A stretch of DNA of 31,325 nt, taken from the IMG/VR virus record IMGVR_UViG_3300020109_000088, positions 1-31,325 of that record; one strand, written 5' to 3'. Made by a program: the position numbers and the translations under genes. The stretch comes from a virus. Positions 30,727-31,325 of the stretch are shown piece after piece. The notes under the pieces are model-generated. The model was given only the letters and a program-made list of their open reading frames with translations, was not told the DNA's origin and did not search any database. How positions within the stretch are numbered: position 1 is the first letter of the stretch; the number at the start of each line of letters is the position of its first letter.

Positions 30727-30732
30727 ATTATA
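30727..30732 (-). promoter_or_regulatory. TATAAT -10 box, candidate leaderless promoter
   Basis: Six bases separate the box from ATG 30720, so the transcript would start at the A of ATG. No Shine-Dalgarno sequence lies between them. TTGAAA lies 20 bases upstream of the box, in the hairpin loop region, too far for an ideal -35. Confidence 0.5.
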
Positions 30733-30737
30733 TCAAA

Positions 30738-30775
30738 CAGAAAGGCCCAGACTTTCAAGGGTCTTGGGCCTTCTG
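30738..30775 (-). terminator. Hairpin after the major tail gene, putative terminator/attenuator
   Basis: Arms pair as CAGA(A)AGGCCC with GGGCCTTCTG, extended inward by AGAC/GTCT, giving about 14 base pairs with two single-base bulges and an eight-base loop. On the minus-strand transcript it is followed by TTTGATA, a weak U tract. It lies in the 73-base gap after the major tail gene stop. It may reduce transcription into the chaperone and tape measure genes, which are needed in smaller amounts. It could also be an RNA-processing or mRNA-protecting hairpin. Confidence 0.55.
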
Positions 30776-30793
30776 TATTATTAAGTTGTAGTT

Positions 30794-31325
30794 TTATGCT
30801 ACCGTACGATCAACGATCTTACCATAAGAGCCGTTATCGTTTGGAAGCAGACGGAATGAAACTTCAAACATTGTAGCCTCATCTCGTTTTGCAGATACGG
30901 TTACGCTCTCAATTGAAAGTGCACGATATGCAACATAGACTCGCTCTTTGTTTGAACTTTCGTCGCAATCACCAGTTCCTGGACCTACTGCGACAATTCC
31001 TCGCTCAATCGGACATTCACCAAGAGTTCCTGCCTTGAGATTGAGTGTTGGGTTTCCTGCTACTGTTGAAAGATCGTCTTCAGATCCTGCTGTGGCAACA
31101 AGAAGATTTTCCAATGTTGATTCAGCAAATGCGGTATTTAGGTTAACTGTCATACCTTGCTTGAATAACTTTGCAACGTCAAGAACTTGATCTACTGCGA
31201 CCTCACCAAAATCTGGCTGGAATTGAATTTCCAAACCATTCATGGTAAAACCGATGTTACGAAAATCGTCGTCGCCATCCAGAGTTGTTGCGTACTTAGT
31301 ACCACTTACATATGCTGGTAGAGCG
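30794..31325 (-). CDS. Major tail (tube) protein, 5' end outside window
   Basis: The frame is open to the right edge (the first readable residues are ALPAYVSGTKYATTLDG), so 176 residues of the C-terminal part are visible and ATG 31243 is internal, not the start. Key segments are DFRNIGFTMNGLEIQFQPDF, VDQVLDVAKLFKQGMTVNLN, AESTLENLLVA and FEVSFRLLPNDNG. The sequence of strand, 'x-P-D-F-G-E-V-x-V-D-Q' motif and the helix L-D-x-A-K-L-F is typical of siphovirus tail tube subunits, hundreds of which form the tail. Gene order (tube, chaperones, tape measure) supports this. A terminator-like hairpin follows the stop. Confidence 0.8.
   Translation of the reverse strand, partial: ALPAYVSGTKYATTLDGDDDFRNIGFTMNGLEIQFQPDFGEVAVDQVLDVAKLFKQGMTVNLNTAFAESTLENLLVATAGSEDDLSTVAGNPTLNLKAGTLGECPIERGIVAVGPGTGDCDESSNKERVYVAYRALSIESVTVSAKRDEATMFEVSFRLLPNDNGSYGKIVDRTVA

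Noticed and set aside
1-31325. tRNA genes, integrase, lysis genes or insertion sequences
   Set aside because: None seen. The window looks like a stretch of tail and replication genes only.

Overview
The window is an AT-rich segment of a tailed double-stranded DNA phage (or prophage) genome with a long, non-contractile siphovirus-type tail. Every supportable gene lies on the minus strand, so transcription runs from high to low coordinates: tail genes first, then replication and recombination genes. Packing is tight. Genes overlap by 1 to 82 bases or are separated by a few bases, no gene-free stretch exceeds 73 bases, and I see no tRNA, CRISPR array or insertion sequence. TGA, TAG and TAA all act as stops, so the standard bacterial code applies. 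The tail proteins resemble those I know from large actinobacteriophages, and two genes look leaderless, a common arrangement in Actinobacteria. An actinobacterial host, unusually AT-rich, is therefore my best inference, not a demonstrated fact.

Tail region, right to left (31325 to 12470): a major tail (tube) protein cut by the window edge; a terminator-like hairpin followed by a promoter-like box; two paralogous tail assembly chaperones; a 3241-residue tape measure protein; a 206-residue tail tip protein; a 1417-residue tail hub protein with ligand-binding-like domains; and four smaller tail tip or adhesin-type proteins. The tape measure carries, between two copies of a short linker, an embedded segment that resembles a lipid-kinase/HipA-like fold. 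This is the most unusual item in the window.

Regulatory and replication region (12470 to 7840): a zinc ribbon protein, a MerR-like DNA-binding protein, small unknowns, a DUF2061 membrane protein, a 42-residue membrane protein translationally coupled to the helicase, a DnaB-like helicase, a conserved-looking unknown, a DnaG-type primase and a probable single-stranded DNA-binding protein.

Polymerase and recombination region (7836 to 1): a DnaE-type polymerase with an intact-looking PHP site, a UvsX/RecA-like recombinase, a zinc ribbon, a small PD-(D/E)XK nuclease, two tandem 2-oxoglutarate/Fe(II) oxygenase-like proteins, a small UvsY-like candidate, a Cas4-like Fe-S exonuclease, another zinc finger protein and the start of a RuvC-like resolvase. 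Together these supply most of a self-encoded replisome (helicase, primase, SSB, polymerase) plus recombination-dependent replication and junction processing. A sliding clamp and clamp loader are not in the window.
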